NCBI RefSeq assembly: GCF_003097635.1
Contig: NZ_QCZI01000008.1
Coordinates: 85,130-149,129 of the forward strand
Origin: Flavobacterium psychrotolerans
Lineage (GTDB): Bacteria > Bacteroidota > Bacteroidia > Flavobacteriales > Flavobacteriaceae
Direction of reading: 5' to 3'
Length of the DNA: 64,000 bases
In this document: one piece after another, positions 45,540 to 54,684 of the stretch
How the letters are laid out: each line of letters opens with the position of its first letter
How positions within the stretch are numbered: the first letter of the stretch is position 1
The notes under the pieces: generated by a model
What the model was told of the DNA's origin: nothing
The model's database searches: none
Seen by the model: only the letters and a program-made list of their open reading frames with translations
Position numbers and translations under genes: made by a program

Positions 45540-46073
45540 CTAGTTACTTAATTCTCTTTTTAAAACTTGTAATCTGTTAGCAACTGAAGCATTGTATTGC
45601 TTGTCGCCTATTTTTAGAATAAACCCTCCAATAATTGAAGCATCTACGATATTTTCAATGGTGATTTTTTTATCTGAAAACGTACCAATTTTAGCTAAAA
45701 CTTTAGCTTCTAAAGCGGCGTCCATTGGAATAGCTGTAGTCACTTTGGCAACTTCAACACCATTCATCTCGTCAGATAATCTATTGTATTCTAAAGCAAT
45801 GGCTTCAAGAATTTCAAATCTTTTATTTTCAAACAATAAATGAAAAAGACTTTTTGTTACTGCATTTGCATTTGCAAAAACCTCTAAAAGCGCATTTTCT
45901 TTTACTTCAACCTTAATAGTTGGACTTTGAATAAAAGCATGTAATTCGGCATTACTTTTTATTGTAGATGCGATTAAAGTCATGTCGCCACTCACTTTAT
46001 CGGCAACCTTTTTAGAGTCTGCTATGTCCAGAATTGCTTTTGCGTAACGAATTGCTGCTCTTGTACTTGCCAT
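45540..46073 (-). CDS. atpH: F1 ATP synthase delta subunit
   Basis: Peripheral-stalk protein joining F1 to subunit b. The 177 residues (MASTRAAIRYAKAILDIA, IESPT-like FIQSPTIKVEVK, IVDASIIGGFILKIGDKQYNAS) match the OSCP/delta family over its full length. It starts 2 bases after the atpF stop and ends 16 bases before atpA. Confidence 0.95.
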   Translation of the reverse strand: MASTRAAIRYAKAILDIADSKKVADKVSGDMTLIASTIKSNAELHAFIQSPTIKVEVKENALLEVFANANAVTKSLFHLLFENKRFEILEAIALEYNRLSDEMNGVEVAKVTTAIPMDAALEAKVLAKIGTFSDKKITIENIVDASIIGGFILKIGDKQYNASVANRLQVLKRELSN

Positions 46074-46075
46074 AA

Positions 46076-46576
46076 TTAGTTTAATTTAGCGTCACCTAAC
46101 ATTTTCTCAACTAATTTAGTTTGAGCTTCTTTGTTAGACAATTCGTCTTTCAATAATTTTTCGGCAATTTCAAGAGACAACGATGAAACTTGCAATTTCA
46201 ATTCAGCCATTGCGGCATTTTTTTCGCTTTCAATTGCAGCTTTGGCCTGTTCGATCATTTTCAGTCCTTGATTTTGAGCTTCATTTTTAGCATCTGAAAC
46301 CATTTTCTCTTTTATTTCACGAGCATCTTTTAACATCGCATCACGCTCTGTTCTTGCTTCATGCAAAATACGTTGGTTATCTGCTTGAAGGTTTTGCATT
46401 TCTTTTTTCGCATTTTCAGCAGAAAGTAATGCGTTTTTTATTCCTTCTTCTCTTTCGTTTACGGCATCCAAAATGGGTTTCCAAGCAAATTTTTTCAATA
46501 AGAAAATCAATCCTACGAAAATTATGGTTTGCCAAATAAATAAACCAAACGAAAAATCACTTACTAACTTTTCCAT
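46076..46576 (-). CDS. atpF: F0 ATP synthase subunit b
   Basis: Membrane-anchored peripheral stalk. The 166 residues have one N-terminal helix (FGLFIWQTIIFVGLIFLLKK) and a long charged coiled coil (AENAKKEMQNLQADNQRI onward). Only one b-type gene is seen, so the stalk is probably a homodimer. Downstream atpH begins 2 bases after its stop. Upstream, a hairpin separates it from atpE. Confidence 0.96.
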   Translation of the reverse strand: MEKLVSDFSFGLFIWQTIIFVGLIFLLKKFAWKPILDAVNEREEGIKNALLSAENAKKEMQNLQADNQRILHEARTERDAMLKDAREIKEKMVSDAKNEAQNQGLKMIEQAKAAIESEKNAAMAELKLQVSSLSLEIAEKLLKDELSNKEAQTKLVEKMLGDAKLN

Positions 46577-46619
46577 ATTATATATCTAAATTATACTCTT
46601 TTAATTTAATTTTTTAAAC

Positions 46620-46649
46620 AAAAGCCACAACCAACCGTTGCGGCTTTTT
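46620..46649 (-). terminator. attenuator-like hairpin between atpE and atpF
   Basis: AAAAGCC plus CAAC (46620-46631) pairs with GTTG plus GGCTTTT (46637-46648) with one internal mismatch, and a short T-rich stretch follows on the minus strand. Its position right after atpE would favour extra message for subunit c, which is needed in many copies. A partial terminator or an mRNA 3'-end stabiliser are both possible. Confidence 0.6.
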
Positions 46650-46660
46650 GTTTTGAAGAA

Positions 46661-46852
46661 TTATACTGCGAATAAAGCAGCAAATCCAATACCTTCAATA
46701 AGCGCAGCTGCAATAAGCATAGCTGTTTGAATTTTTCCAGTAGCTTCTGGTTGACGTGCAATTGCATCCATTGCAGAACCACCGATTCTACCAATACCAA
46801 TTCCAGCTCCAATAACTACTAATCCTGCTCCAACGATTTTAGGAATTTCCAT
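46661..46852 (-). CDS. atpE: F0 ATP synthase subunit c
   Basis: Proton-carrying ring subunit. This small 63-residue proteolipid has two hydrophobic helices: the first with the glycine-rich GAGLVVIGAGIGIGRIGGSA, the polar loop ARQPEATGKIQ and the second with the ion-binding glutamate in LIEGIGFAALFAV. The residues around the glutamate give no strong sign of a sodium-binding type, so proton specificity is likely. Confidence 0.95.
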   Translation of the reverse strand: MEIPKIVGAGLVVIGAGIGIGRIGGSAMDAIARQPEATGKIQTAMLIAAALIEGIGFAALFAV

Positions 46853-46934
46853 AAAAATATGTATTAAAAATTAAACATTCTCTGTTATGTCTTAATGTCA
46901 AATGTATGACTTTCGACTTTTGACGTTTGGCTTA

Positions 46935-48074
46935 CTAATGAGCCTCTTCATGATGATGCTCTTCTACTGCCGATCCGAAATATAGAGCCGATAACATCGT
47001 GAAAATGTAGGCTTGCAATAAAGCAACCAAAATTTCGATTGTTGAAATAGCAAATGACAATAAAAATGACAAGCTACTGCCTAACCAACTTTTGAAGATA
47101 AATATTAATCCAATCAAACTCATTAATACAATATGTCCCGCAAAAATATTTGCATACAAACGTATCATTAAGGCAAATGGTTTAATGAATACTCCTAAAA
47201 GTTCGATTGGCGCCAAAATAATTTTCATTGGCGTAGGCACTCCCGGCATCCAGAAAATGTGTCCCCAATAATTTTTATTCGCTGTAAGGTTTGTAATGAA
47301 AAAAGTAATTACTGCCAATCCGAAAGTAATGGCAATGTTCCCTGTTACATTAATCCCAAGTGGCGTCAATCCGAAGATGTTTAAAAACCATACAAAGAAA
47401 AAGATGGTCAATAAATAACTCATGTATTTTTTATAGTGTTTTTCACCAATGTTTGGAATCGCAATCTCGTCACGAATGTACAATACGATTGGTTCGAAAA
47501 GTCTCCCAAAACCAGAAGAAATTCCTCTGTTTTTAGCATAGGATTTAGCCAAGCTTGAAAATAATAAAAACATCAATAAAGCCACAACCATTATGGTCAA
47601 TACCCCTTTTGTGATTGACAAATCTATAGGTTTTGCATTTGTTGGATGTCCATGTTCTTCGGTTAAAGTTCCGGCAGCATCCGTTTTGTATATTTTTTCG
47701 TGGTGTAATTTGTAGAAATTCCCGTTAGATTCGGCAACCGATTCCCCATGGTTGAATTTTGAAGAAGAGAAAAATTGAACTCCGTTATCCCAAAGGATAA
47801 TTGGTAATGGAAATCCGTAATGAGCGCCTGTTTCTTCATCCGAAAAAAGCGAAAATTCGTGTCCGTCCAAAACGTGGTGATTGATTACCTCTTTTATTTT
47901 TTCTTTAATCTCCGATTTTTCATCTTCTGCTTTTGGAGCAGATTCTTGAACAACGGCAATGGTTTCAGTTGGAACTTTTAAAGAGTCTTGCGTAGCGTTT
48001 GCAAAACCAAATAATGGAAGACATGCTACTAAAGTTGCTATTATAAATCTAAGTGGTTTGTTTGAAATCACCAT
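46935..48074 (-). CDS. atpB: F0 ATP synthase subunit a
   Basis: Stator subunit forming the proton half-channels. The 379 residues are longer than E. coli subunit a because of an N-terminal signal-like segment (about residues 8-26) and a periplasmic extension of about 120 residues with SLFSDEETGAHYGFPLPIIL, usual in Bacteroidota. The conserved membrane part contains KPFALMIRLYANIFAGHIV with the essential arginine, and a His-rich tail EEHHHEEAH ends the protein. It has its own -7 box upstream. Confidence 0.96.
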   Translation of the reverse strand: MVISNKPLRFIIATLVACLPLFGFANATQDSLKVPTETIAVVQESAPKAEDEKSEIKEKIKEVINHHVLDGHEFSLFSDEETGAHYGFPLPIILWDNGVQFFSSSKFNHGESVAESNGNFYKLHHEKIYKTDAAGTLTEEHGHPTNAKPIDLSITKGVLTIMVVALLMFLLFSSLAKSYAKNRGISSGFGRLFEPIVLYIRDEIAIPNIGEKHYKKYMSYLLTIFFFVWFLNIFGLTPLGINVTGNIAITFGLAVITFFITNLTANKNYWGHIFWMPGVPTPMKIILAPIELLGVFIKPFALMIRLYANIFAGHIVLMSLIGLIFIFKSWLGSSLSFLLSFAISTIEILVALLQAYIFTMLSALYFGSAVEEHHHEEAH

Positions 48075-48115
48075 ATCTTTTAAATATCTTAATTTTTATT
48101 TTCTGAAATTTGGTG

Positions 48116-48144
48116 CAAAGGTACATCTTTTCTTAATATTCCAA
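48116..48144 (-). promoter_or_regulatory. promoter of atpB
   Basis: Minus-strand TACCTTTG (48123-48116) fits TAnnTTTG, with a TTG (48144-48142) 18 nt upstream. It lies 41 bases before atpB, so the core atp genes may be transcribed apart from the sprE-bactofilin-atpZ genes upstream. The same box sequence precedes atpD. Confidence 0.62.
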
Positions 48145-48190
48145 GAACTTAAAATATTTTTTTTGATGGAATTGCCGTTTTATAAGCGAT

Positions 48191-48589
48191 TTACTGTTTA
48201 TTATTTAACATTCTTATCGTTACCAATGTTTCTATTGTCAAAAACAACACGAAAATAACAAAAAAATTAATTTTTTCAATTGCTATATTTGGTTTCCCAG
48301 AATGTAAGATGGGCAATAAAAAAGCATAAGAGATTGCCATCTTAACACAAGTTATCAAAAGAAAGCTGTGCCCCACATTATCAATATTCTTAGTATTTAC
48401 TTGAATCAAAATAAAAAGGATAACCGCAGAGCAAAGGAAGAAAAACGCATAAATAGTTTCTATGGGATAATGAAAATTTTGAAAATCGGGATTGCCTTCT
48501 TTAAAATAAAAAAACAATTTGTGTGCCAGATACGCCACAATCGAAATCATAAATAACTCGAGAATGGGACGGTATTTGTTTAGATTCAT
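48191..48589 (-). CDS. small membrane protein in the atp cluster (DUF6168-like)
   Basis: A 132-residue integral membrane protein with four hydrophobic segments (ILELFMISIVAYLAHKLFF, a segment around AFFFLCSAVILFILI, SFLLITCVKMAISYAFLLP and INFFVIFVLFLTIETLVTI). It lies where atpI-type genes are found, its ATG overlapping the atpZ stop (TAATG), and probably assists ATP synthase assembly or ion supply. The family label is my recollection of Flavobacteriia annotations, not verified. Confidence 0.75.
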   Translation of the reverse strand: MNLNKYRPILELFMISIVAYLAHKLFFYFKEGNPDFQNFHYPIETIYAFFFLCSAVILFILIQVNTKNIDNVGHSFLLITCVKMAISYAFLLPILHSGKPNIAIEKINFFVIFVLFLTIETLVTIRMLNNKQ

Positions 48590-48828
48590 TATTCTTCAGA
48601 GGATTTATTGATGTCTTTGAGCTGTCTGTTGATGTTGTAAAATGCAAGTGCGACTCCCAACAACGTTAAAATCTTGACGTAGATGTGATGGGGATTTGGA
48701 TACTTTTCATCAAGCCAATTTCCTAAATAGGCAAAAGCAAAAACAATTGCACCCATCTGTATCGGAATATTGATAAGTGCTAACCACTTATTATTAGTTC
48801 TTTTCTTCGGGTCTTTGTAGTCCGTCAT
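48589..48828 (-). CDS. atpZ: AtpZ/AtpI-family protein
   Basis: A 79-residue protein with a charged N terminus and two helices (NIPIQMGAIVFAFAYLGNWL with the YLGNWLDEKYPNP motif, then ILTLLGVALAFYNINRQL). This is the typical AtpZ/AtpI pattern, thought to help c-ring assembly or magnesium supply. It overlaps the bactofilin gene end by 35 bases and the next gene start by one base, so translation of the set is probably coupled. Confidence 0.85.
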   Translation of the reverse strand: MTDYKDPKKRTNNKWLALINIPIQMGAIVFAFAYLGNWLDEKYPNPHHIYVKILTLLGVALAFYNINRQLKDINKSSEE

Positions 48829-49201
48829 TTGCAGTTGGGGTTTTTACATTCGGTTTCATCACACAGGAAGCACTAAAATCGGCTCCCGGTTCAACAGATA
48901 GTTTTCCACAAATTACTTCACCATGAATACTGGCTTTTGATTTTATATTCAAAATTTCCGTGACTTGAATTTTACCGGCAAACTTACCTTCAATATCTGC
49001 ATTTTTGCAAACAATATCTCCTTTTACGCTTCCGGCAGGACCAATCACGATTTTTCCTTTAGATTGAAAATTACCAACAAGATGTCCGTCCAATCTAAAA
49101 TCAGCTGGGGAAACTATATCACCATTTATGGTTGTTCCCTCCACTATTCTATTGGTTTTTCCTAAAAGATCCGTGTATGATTTTGGCTTTTTATCAAACA
49201 T
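48794..49201 (-). CDS. bactofilin (polymer-forming cytoskeletal protein)
   Basis: A 135-residue cytoskeletal protein that polymerises without nucleotides. The central beta-helix is seen in repeated stretches such as GTTINGDIVSPADFRLDGHL, GKIVIGPAGSVKGDIVCK and ASIHGEVICGKLSVEPG, with short disordered tails on both sides. Its ATG overlaps the stop of the sprE-like gene (TAATG). It may act in cell shape or in placing envelope machinery. Confidence 0.9.
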   Translation of the reverse strand: MFDKKPKSYTDLLGKTNRIVEGTTINGDIVSPADFRLDGHLVGNFQSKGKIVIGPAGSVKGDIVCKNADIEGKFAGKIQVTEILNIKSKASIHGEVICGKLSVEPGADFSASCVMKPNVKTPTANDGLQRPEEKN

Positions 49202-52035
49202 TATTTTTTCTTTATTTCTTGTGGAGCAGCCGGTAATTCTTGAGGTGGCATTGAAATGTCACTTGGTGGTGCAACAGGACTAACTTCAGGGTCATCCTCT
49301 TCTAAAGATGCATCTTTGGCTGATTTATGTGGTGCCGGAGTAACTATTTTTTCTGTAGTATTTACCGGAATTCCTGGATTGACAGCTGGCCCTTCTAGTG
49401 GCTTAGTTGGTTTCGTTGTTAAATACTCTTCGAAATTTTTCTTGATTTGTACAATTTTATAATTGTCACTAGAAATAATGTAGGCCGTATCCGGAATTTT
49501 GTATTCTTTAATTTCTCTCAAAATCGATGCAATCCCATTGGCATATTCTTCAGTATTCATTCCGTGAATGACAATAAAATTTTTATCCATCGTATAAACG
49601 TCATAAGACATTGTTATTTTGGCAAAATTTCTATCGGCAAAAAATTTCTTGATTTTATCTTGAAGCACAATGGTCTTTTTGTCTTCTGGACTTCCCGCTT
49701 TATAAAGGATTTTCCAACTTAATGGCTTAGCACCGTATAATTTCAGACTTTCCAATTTGGGAACATTATTTTTCAATAAGTCCTCGGCCTGTTTACCTTC
49801 TTCATCATTTGGATAATTCAATGCCACAAAATTTAATGCCTTTTTAAATTCCTCCAAACCATTTATTTTTCCAATAGTTATGGCTTTTAACAATTCGAAC
49901 TTCGGAATTATTTCATCTCCGGTAAATTGATCAATGGCAATTCCTAAATTCGTTAAAACGGTTCTGTAGTCGCCCGCCTTGAATAATTTATATAATTTAT
50001 AATAACTTTCTTCCGGAGTTTCAATCAATGAGGCATTCGTCGAATTGGAATTTCCTAAAATTTGGGCATAGCGGGAATCCGGATATTGACTGATGATTTT
50101 ATCTTTCATAACCCATGCTTTGTCTTTATCTATAATTTGATATATTTTGTACAAATTATACATCGTTGGAAGCACTAATCGTTCCTCTGGCTTGTTCTCT
50201 AAAAGCTGTTCAAACTTAGCTGCGGCTAATTTATATTCTTTGAATTTTTCCTTATAAATAACGCCCAATTGGTAGTACGCAAAATTCCGTTCTTTTACAA
50301 TACTGTCGATCTCAGTTAGTGATTTTGGAAGCTGCTTTATATAATAATCTACGCTGTATCTTGGATCCGGTTTATCTTGTTTTGATTTTTCTGATTCCTC
50401 AGCAACAGCATCAACTCCAATGTTGTTTGCATCTGCGACTATTTTTGCCGAAGAAATTCTCCAATTGTCTTTAAATGATCGATCCCCCCAAATTTTTCTG
50501 AATTCATTTTTACCAAAAGCGACAGTTGTAGGATTGTAAAAATAAAAATTGCTTTGACTTACATTGATTTCTGAAGGTGGCATAAGAGAATTTTTTCTTG
50601 ACTCCACAGGTTCCCTCGTCATCGATTTCCCTTTCGAATCAACTGGAGCCACATCGTCATCGCTGTCAAGCCCCACTTGACTAGAAGTTTGTATTACTTC
50701 TTTTTCTTGCAATAATTTTTTGGCTTCGTCCTCTTTTTTTAACGCCAAAATATATTTCTCATAATAACTGATTCTGTCCTGATCCGACAAAGAATATACT
50801 TTTATAATGCTATCATTTCTTGTGGCAATTCCCTCATAATGTATAACATCAACTAAGTTTTCTCGTTTCTTTTTAATCGCTTTAAATTCACGGGATCTTG
50901 CGTTGAGTTGCACCAGCGTACTGTCATAATATTTTCCTGCAGTTGCATATTTCGCTTTATAAAAATAAATGTCGGCTAGATTTCTATAGTTGGAAGCAAC
51001 AAGATATGGGTCTTGTGATTTTGTTTTTAAAGATATATTGTAGTATTTTTTGGCCAATTCCGGCTTCTTTCCTTTGTCATAAAACAGTGCTATTTGATGG
51101 TTCAAAACATCAAGATAAGGTCTGTTTTCCCTATCTTTAAGCAAATGGTTGAATTTATCTAAAAAAGCCGTGGTATCGCCTTTTTCAAAATCAAATTGTT
51201 GCGCTTGCTTGGCATGAGCCTGAATTACATATTGTCTGGCCGCCTTTCTTTTCATATCAATTATGGTTTGATACGATGCAAAGGCACTGTCTTTATACCC
51301 TAACTCCTCGTATAACTGACCCAAAATAAAATTGTATCGCGCCTTCTCTTCATTTTGTTTGGTAAATTCTTTGGCCAATTTTAGTTTGGCAATGGCACTG
51401 TCTTTTTGTTCCAAATTCAAAAAAGCCTGCGATAGAATGGCATTGGCATCGGAAAAAATTTGGTCTTTGAATTTGATTTCCTTTAATAATTTTCTCAAAT
51501 TGGTAACCGCCAAGGCATCGTTATCCATACGGATATTGGTTTTTTCTCTCCAAATTTTGGCCTCATAAATTTTATCGCTGTTGGGATATTTGTATAAAAT
51601 ATAATTGAAGGCTTCTAAGGCAGGAACAAATCGTTGGTCATAATACCGTGCTTTCCCTAACATTAAATGGGCTTCATCCATTTGCGGATTCTTTTCAGAA
51701 CCTCCAATATTCATGGAATGCTTTTGTATCGCTTTGATGGACTTGGTTTCCGCACGATCAAAATTGGGATTAGGCGCTGTTTGACCAGGAAGAAGCACCT
51801 CTTTGTTAATTTGCATCCTTTCTATGGGCAATCGCTCCCAGAAATTGTCCTTGTATTGCTCCTTCAAATCAACAATTCCTTTATTTAAAGCGATGCCTCC
51901 ATTGTAAAGAATATTATATTCTGTGCTCAGCGCATGAGAATTTCTAGACAAAAAAGTGTTTTTTTTAGTGGAACAGGCAATCAAAAAAAGGATTACTCCC
52001 AATGTTGAAATATATTTTAGTGACGTAGTTTTCAA
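49201..52035 (-). CDS. sprE: SprE/PorW-like TPR lipoprotein of the type IX secretion/gliding machinery
   Basis: A 944-residue lipoprotein starting at a TTG (an in-frame stop 15 bases upstream leaves no other choice). Signal with lipobox FLIACS, then many TPR-like helices (LMLGKARYYDQRFVPALEAF, YNFILGQLYEELGYKDSA) and a proline-rich C-terminal tail with APPSDISMPPQELPAAPQE. The opening SALSTEYNILYNGGIALNKG pattern (here HALSTEYNILYNGG) and its length fit SprE of Flavobacterium and PorW of Porphyromonas, needed for T9SS function and gliding. The bactofilin and atp genes follow without a gap. Confidence 0.83.
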   Translation of the reverse strand: MKTTSLKYISTLGVILFLIACSTKKNTFLSRNSHALSTEYNILYNGGIALNKGIVDLKEQYKDNFWERLPIERMQINKEVLLPGQTAPNPNFDRAETKSIKAIQKHSMNIGGSEKNPQMDEAHLMLGKARYYDQRFVPALEAFNYILYKYPNSDKIYEAKIWREKTNIRMDNDALAVTNLRKLLKEIKFKDQIFSDANAILSQAFLNLEQKDSAIAKLKLAKEFTKQNEEKARYNFILGQLYEELGYKDSAFASYQTIIDMKRKAARQYVIQAHAKQAQQFDFEKGDTTAFLDKFNHLLKDRENRPYLDVLNHQIALFYDKGKKPELAKKYYNISLKTKSQDPYLVASNYRNLADIYFYKAKYATAGKYYDSTLVQLNARSREFKAIKKKRENLVDVIHYEGIATRNDSIIKVYSLSDQDRISYYEKYILALKKEDEAKKLLQEKEVIQTSSQVGLDSDDDVAPVDSKGKSMTREPVESRKNSLMPPSEINVSQSNFYFYNPTTVAFGKNEFRKIWGDRSFKDNWRISSAKIVADANNIGVDAVAEESEKSKQDKPDPRYSVDYYIKQLPKSLTEIDSIVKERNFAYYQLGVIYKEKFKEYKLAAAKFEQLLENKPEERLVLPTMYNLYKIYQIIDKDKAWVMKDKIISQYPDSRYAQILGNSNSTNASLIETPEESYYKLYKLFKAGDYRTVLTNLGIAIDQFTGDEIIPKFELLKAITIGKINGLEEFKKALNFVALNYPNDEEGKQAEDLLKNNVPKLESLKLYGAKPLSWKILYKAGSPEDKKTIVLQDKIKKFFADRNFAKITMSYDVYTMDKNFIVIHGMNTEEYANGIASILREIKEYKIPDTAYIISSDNYKIVQIKKNFEEYLTTKPTKPLEGPAVNPGIPVNTTEKIVTPAPHKSAKDASLEEDDPEVSPVAPPSDISMPPQELPAAPQEIKKK

Positions 52036-52070
52036 TGTAAAACGGTTTTATTCTTAAAACTTTTAAAACG

Positions 52071-52078
52071 CAAATTTA
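52071..52078 (-). promoter_or_regulatory. -7 box of sprE
   Basis: Minus-strand TAAATTTG (52078-52071) fits TAnnTTTG and ends 35 bases before the TTG start at 52035. Confidence 0.5.
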
Positions 52079-52277
52079 GTATAATGACTGGTAAAAATAC
52101 GTTTCTTTTTGATAAAGCGAAAGATAACACAGGTGTTTTTAAAATCATCGAACTCCATTTCCACCAATTTATTGGGGATTTTATGGTGAAAATCATAAAT
52201 ACAGAAGACTTTTATTGAGGGTAATTTTACTTTCGAATTTCAAAATCAATACTCGAAAGCGTTTCTTTCAAACACTT

Positions 52278-52973
52278 TTAAACTGCAAAAAAGGCTTCTA
52301 ATTCCTTCAAGGTTTCGGCAGATGTTTGAATGTCCTTTACCACCTCACCTTTGTTTAAAGCCACAATTCGGTTGCAAACCTCAACGGTATGAAGCAAATC
52401 ATGACTGGAAACCAAAACGGTAACAGTAGGATTTTCGGCCAATTCTTTGATAATTATTTTCAATCGGTTTACCGTTGTGGGGTCAAGATTAGCAAAGGGT
52501 TCATCAAGAATTATCACTTCCGGATTTCCAATTAAAGTGGCGATAATTCCCACTTTCTTTTGGTTTCCCTTAGACAAATCGCGCAAATACTTTTTGTTTT
52601 TTAAGATTTCGCCATTAAAAAATTCTTCGTGTTTCAATAACAGCGCATCAACATCGGCCTTATTTTGTCCGCGCAAATCACCAATGAAATAGAAATATTC
52701 TTCGGGAGTTAAATAACCAATTAGAAAACTTTCGTCCAGAAAAGAAGCGGTAAAAGGTTTCCAATTTTCGCTTGTGTCTACTTGAACTTCGTTGTTGTTG
52801 ATATTTCCGGTAGAAGGCTGGATTAAATCCAATAATAAACTAAAAAAAGTGGTTTTTCCCGCACCGTTATTGCCCACTAACCCGAAACTTTGTCCTTTGG
52901 GAATTTCTAAATGAGCTATTTTTAAAACGGTAGTTCCGTTATATGTTTTTGAAAGGTCGTTAACTTGTATCAT
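52278..52973 (-). CDS. ABC transporter ATP-binding protein
   Basis: ATPase subunit of an ABC exporter. The 231 residues show Walker A GNNGAGKTT, Q-loop region ENWKPFTASFLDE, signature LSKGNQKK (a variant of LSGGQ common in this subgroup), Walker B EVIILDEPFANLDP and the switch histidine in SSHDL. The permease gene lies 47 bases upstream and is presumably its partner. Cargo unknown. Confidence 0.93.
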   Translation of the reverse strand: MIQVNDLSKTYNGTTVLKIAHLEIPKGQSFGLVGNNGAGKTTFFSLLLDLIQPSTGNINNNEVQVDTSENWKPFTASFLDESFLIGYLTPEEYFYFIGDLRGQNKADVDALLLKHEEFFNGEILKNKKYLRDLSKGNQKKVGIIATLIGNPEVIILDEPFANLDPTTVNRLKIIIKELAENPTVTVLVSSHDLLHTVEVCNRIVALNKGEVVKDIQTSAETLKELEAFFAV

Positions 52974-53020
52974 TTATTGTAGTTTAAGTGGAGACGTTGC
53001 AGTGTAAGGTCTTTATGAAT

Positions 53021-54493
53021 TTAGGCATTGTTTTGAGCGTATGCAGCAATGGTTTTGTATTTTTCAGTTTTGTAGGTTTTCGCAATAATGGCAAACACTT
53101 TATTTCTAAAAGCAAAGCCCAGAATTCCGGCTAAACTCACCAATGCAAATCCGGCAATTGGCGCAAACAAATAATCCCCAAAAGCAAAAAGACCTATAGG
53201 AACCAACAGTTTGGGAATGGAAAGCAACATCGTTTGAACATTAAACCCTTGTTTGTTCCCAAAAGAATTATTGGCAGCATTTAAGTCTATGGGTGTTTTT
53301 ACATAAGCGCCACCCCAGAGTACCAAATGCGAATTGACTCCAATATTATAAATGGCGCCAACAACAATGGCCATGTAGGTTTCCCATCCAAAATACAAAT
53401 AAAAGGAAGCTAAAACCGTCGAAATTACGGTAGCAATTACCATCAACCACCATTTTGAAGTGAGGTAATCTTTGTAAGTGATGTTTTGGCTCATCAATAA
53501 TTTATAATGACCGCTATCCCAACTCGGGACAAACTGACCGAAATTCAACAAAAATCCGCCCGAAACAAAAATTCCTGCAAATATTTGCATAACATTTCCT
53601 GCATGAGGCATATCTTGCCTTAAAAACAGCAATCCATAAAAAAGAAAAAAGAAAGCGGCTAAAACTGTTTTTTTAGACCTTTTGTTTCTAGTGATTAATT
53701 TAATATCGTTCTTTAAAAAAGCACCTAAGGTTCCGTATTTGTTAAGCCAAGCATATTCTTTAGCAGAAACCGTTTCTTGTTTAGCGACTATTTTTTCGTC
53801 AAAATACATGTTGTTTATAAAATACCGATAGGCAAAAAAGTAGAGCCCCGCCAAAACCAAAATAGGCACAACCACCATAATTTTAGTTTCATATAAAGCA
53901 TCAAAAAAGACTTGGGTATAACTCGTAATATCGAAAACTTTAAAATACTGTGAAGCGATCAAACCAATGACAACAGCAGCGGCAAGCAACAAAATTTTAT
54001 CTTGTTTGTTGGCCAATACATTCAAAAAATTACTGGCAAAAACCAACGCCATCATTCCCAAATGCCAAGTGATTACACCCAAAACGTCATATCCGTTAAG
54101 CAATAAAACAATCGAAAACGGAATGAAGAAAAAGGCATGTAAAATATTGAAAAACGAAATGGACGTTTTCCCTAAGATAAAATGCACCAAGGTCGATTTT
54201 TTTATGGGCAAAACCATCAAAGGCCGTATGTTCATTACTGGAATGGTTTGCATCATATAACGCACAAACAAATGCCCAAAAAACCAATAAAAAACATACT
54301 TATTGACAATCAAAAGCGGATTTGGATACCCATTTTCCTTAATTAAATAATAGGCCGAAGAACCCAAAGCCACAAAAACTACCGCAAAATAAACCGCACC
54401 AAAAATCATCAAAATTTTTATGGCCAAATTAGCGGCAAACGAGGCCGACCTCGTAAAAGATTTCCATTCGAGGATAAGGAATTTTTTAACCAT
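53021..54493 (-). CDS. DUF5687-family ABC-type permease
   Basis: A 490-residue integral membrane protein with about ten helices and the opening MVKKFLILEWKSFTRSASF, typical of the DUF5687 family of Bacteroidota exporters. Conserved soluble stretches include RPLMVLPIKKSTLVHF and KNDIKLITRNKRSKK. It forms a two-gene unit with the ATPase gene downstream. What it exports is not evident from the sequence. Confidence 0.85.
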   Translation of the reverse strand: MVKKFLILEWKSFTRSASFAANLAIKILMIFGAVYFAVVFVALGSSAYYLIKENGYPNPLLIVNKYVFYWFFGHLFVRYMMQTIPVMNIRPLMVLPIKKSTLVHFILGKTSISFFNILHAFFFIPFSIVLLLNGYDVLGVITWHLGMMALVFASNFLNVLANKQDKILLLAAAVVIGLIASQYFKVFDITSYTQVFFDALYETKIMVVVPILVLAGLYFFAYRYFINNMYFDEKIVAKQETVSAKEYAWLNKYGTLGAFLKNDIKLITRNKRSKKTVLAAFFFLFYGLLFLRQDMPHAGNVMQIFAGIFVSGGFLLNFGQFVPSWDSGHYKLLMSQNITYKDYLTSKWWLMVIATVISTVLASFYLYFGWETYMAIVVGAIYNIGVNSHLVLWGGAYVKTPIDLNAANNSFGNKQGFNVQTMLLSIPKLLVPIGLFAFGDYLFAPIAGFALVSLAGILGFAFRNKVFAIIAKTYKTEKYKTIAAYAQNNA

Positions 54494-54684
54494 AATAGTT
54501 GTGGAATGTTGTTTTGGTTAGTAGTTGCTAAAAATAAGAAAATGTTACAATTTGTTTTTTTATACTAAATTAAACTTTATAAAAAAAGCTAAAAACAAAT
54601 GCGTCATAATAATTATTTAGTTGGTGTAATACATGATAATACTTTAAAATGAAGAGACCAATTTTGTTTAAGGGTGTTTCTATT

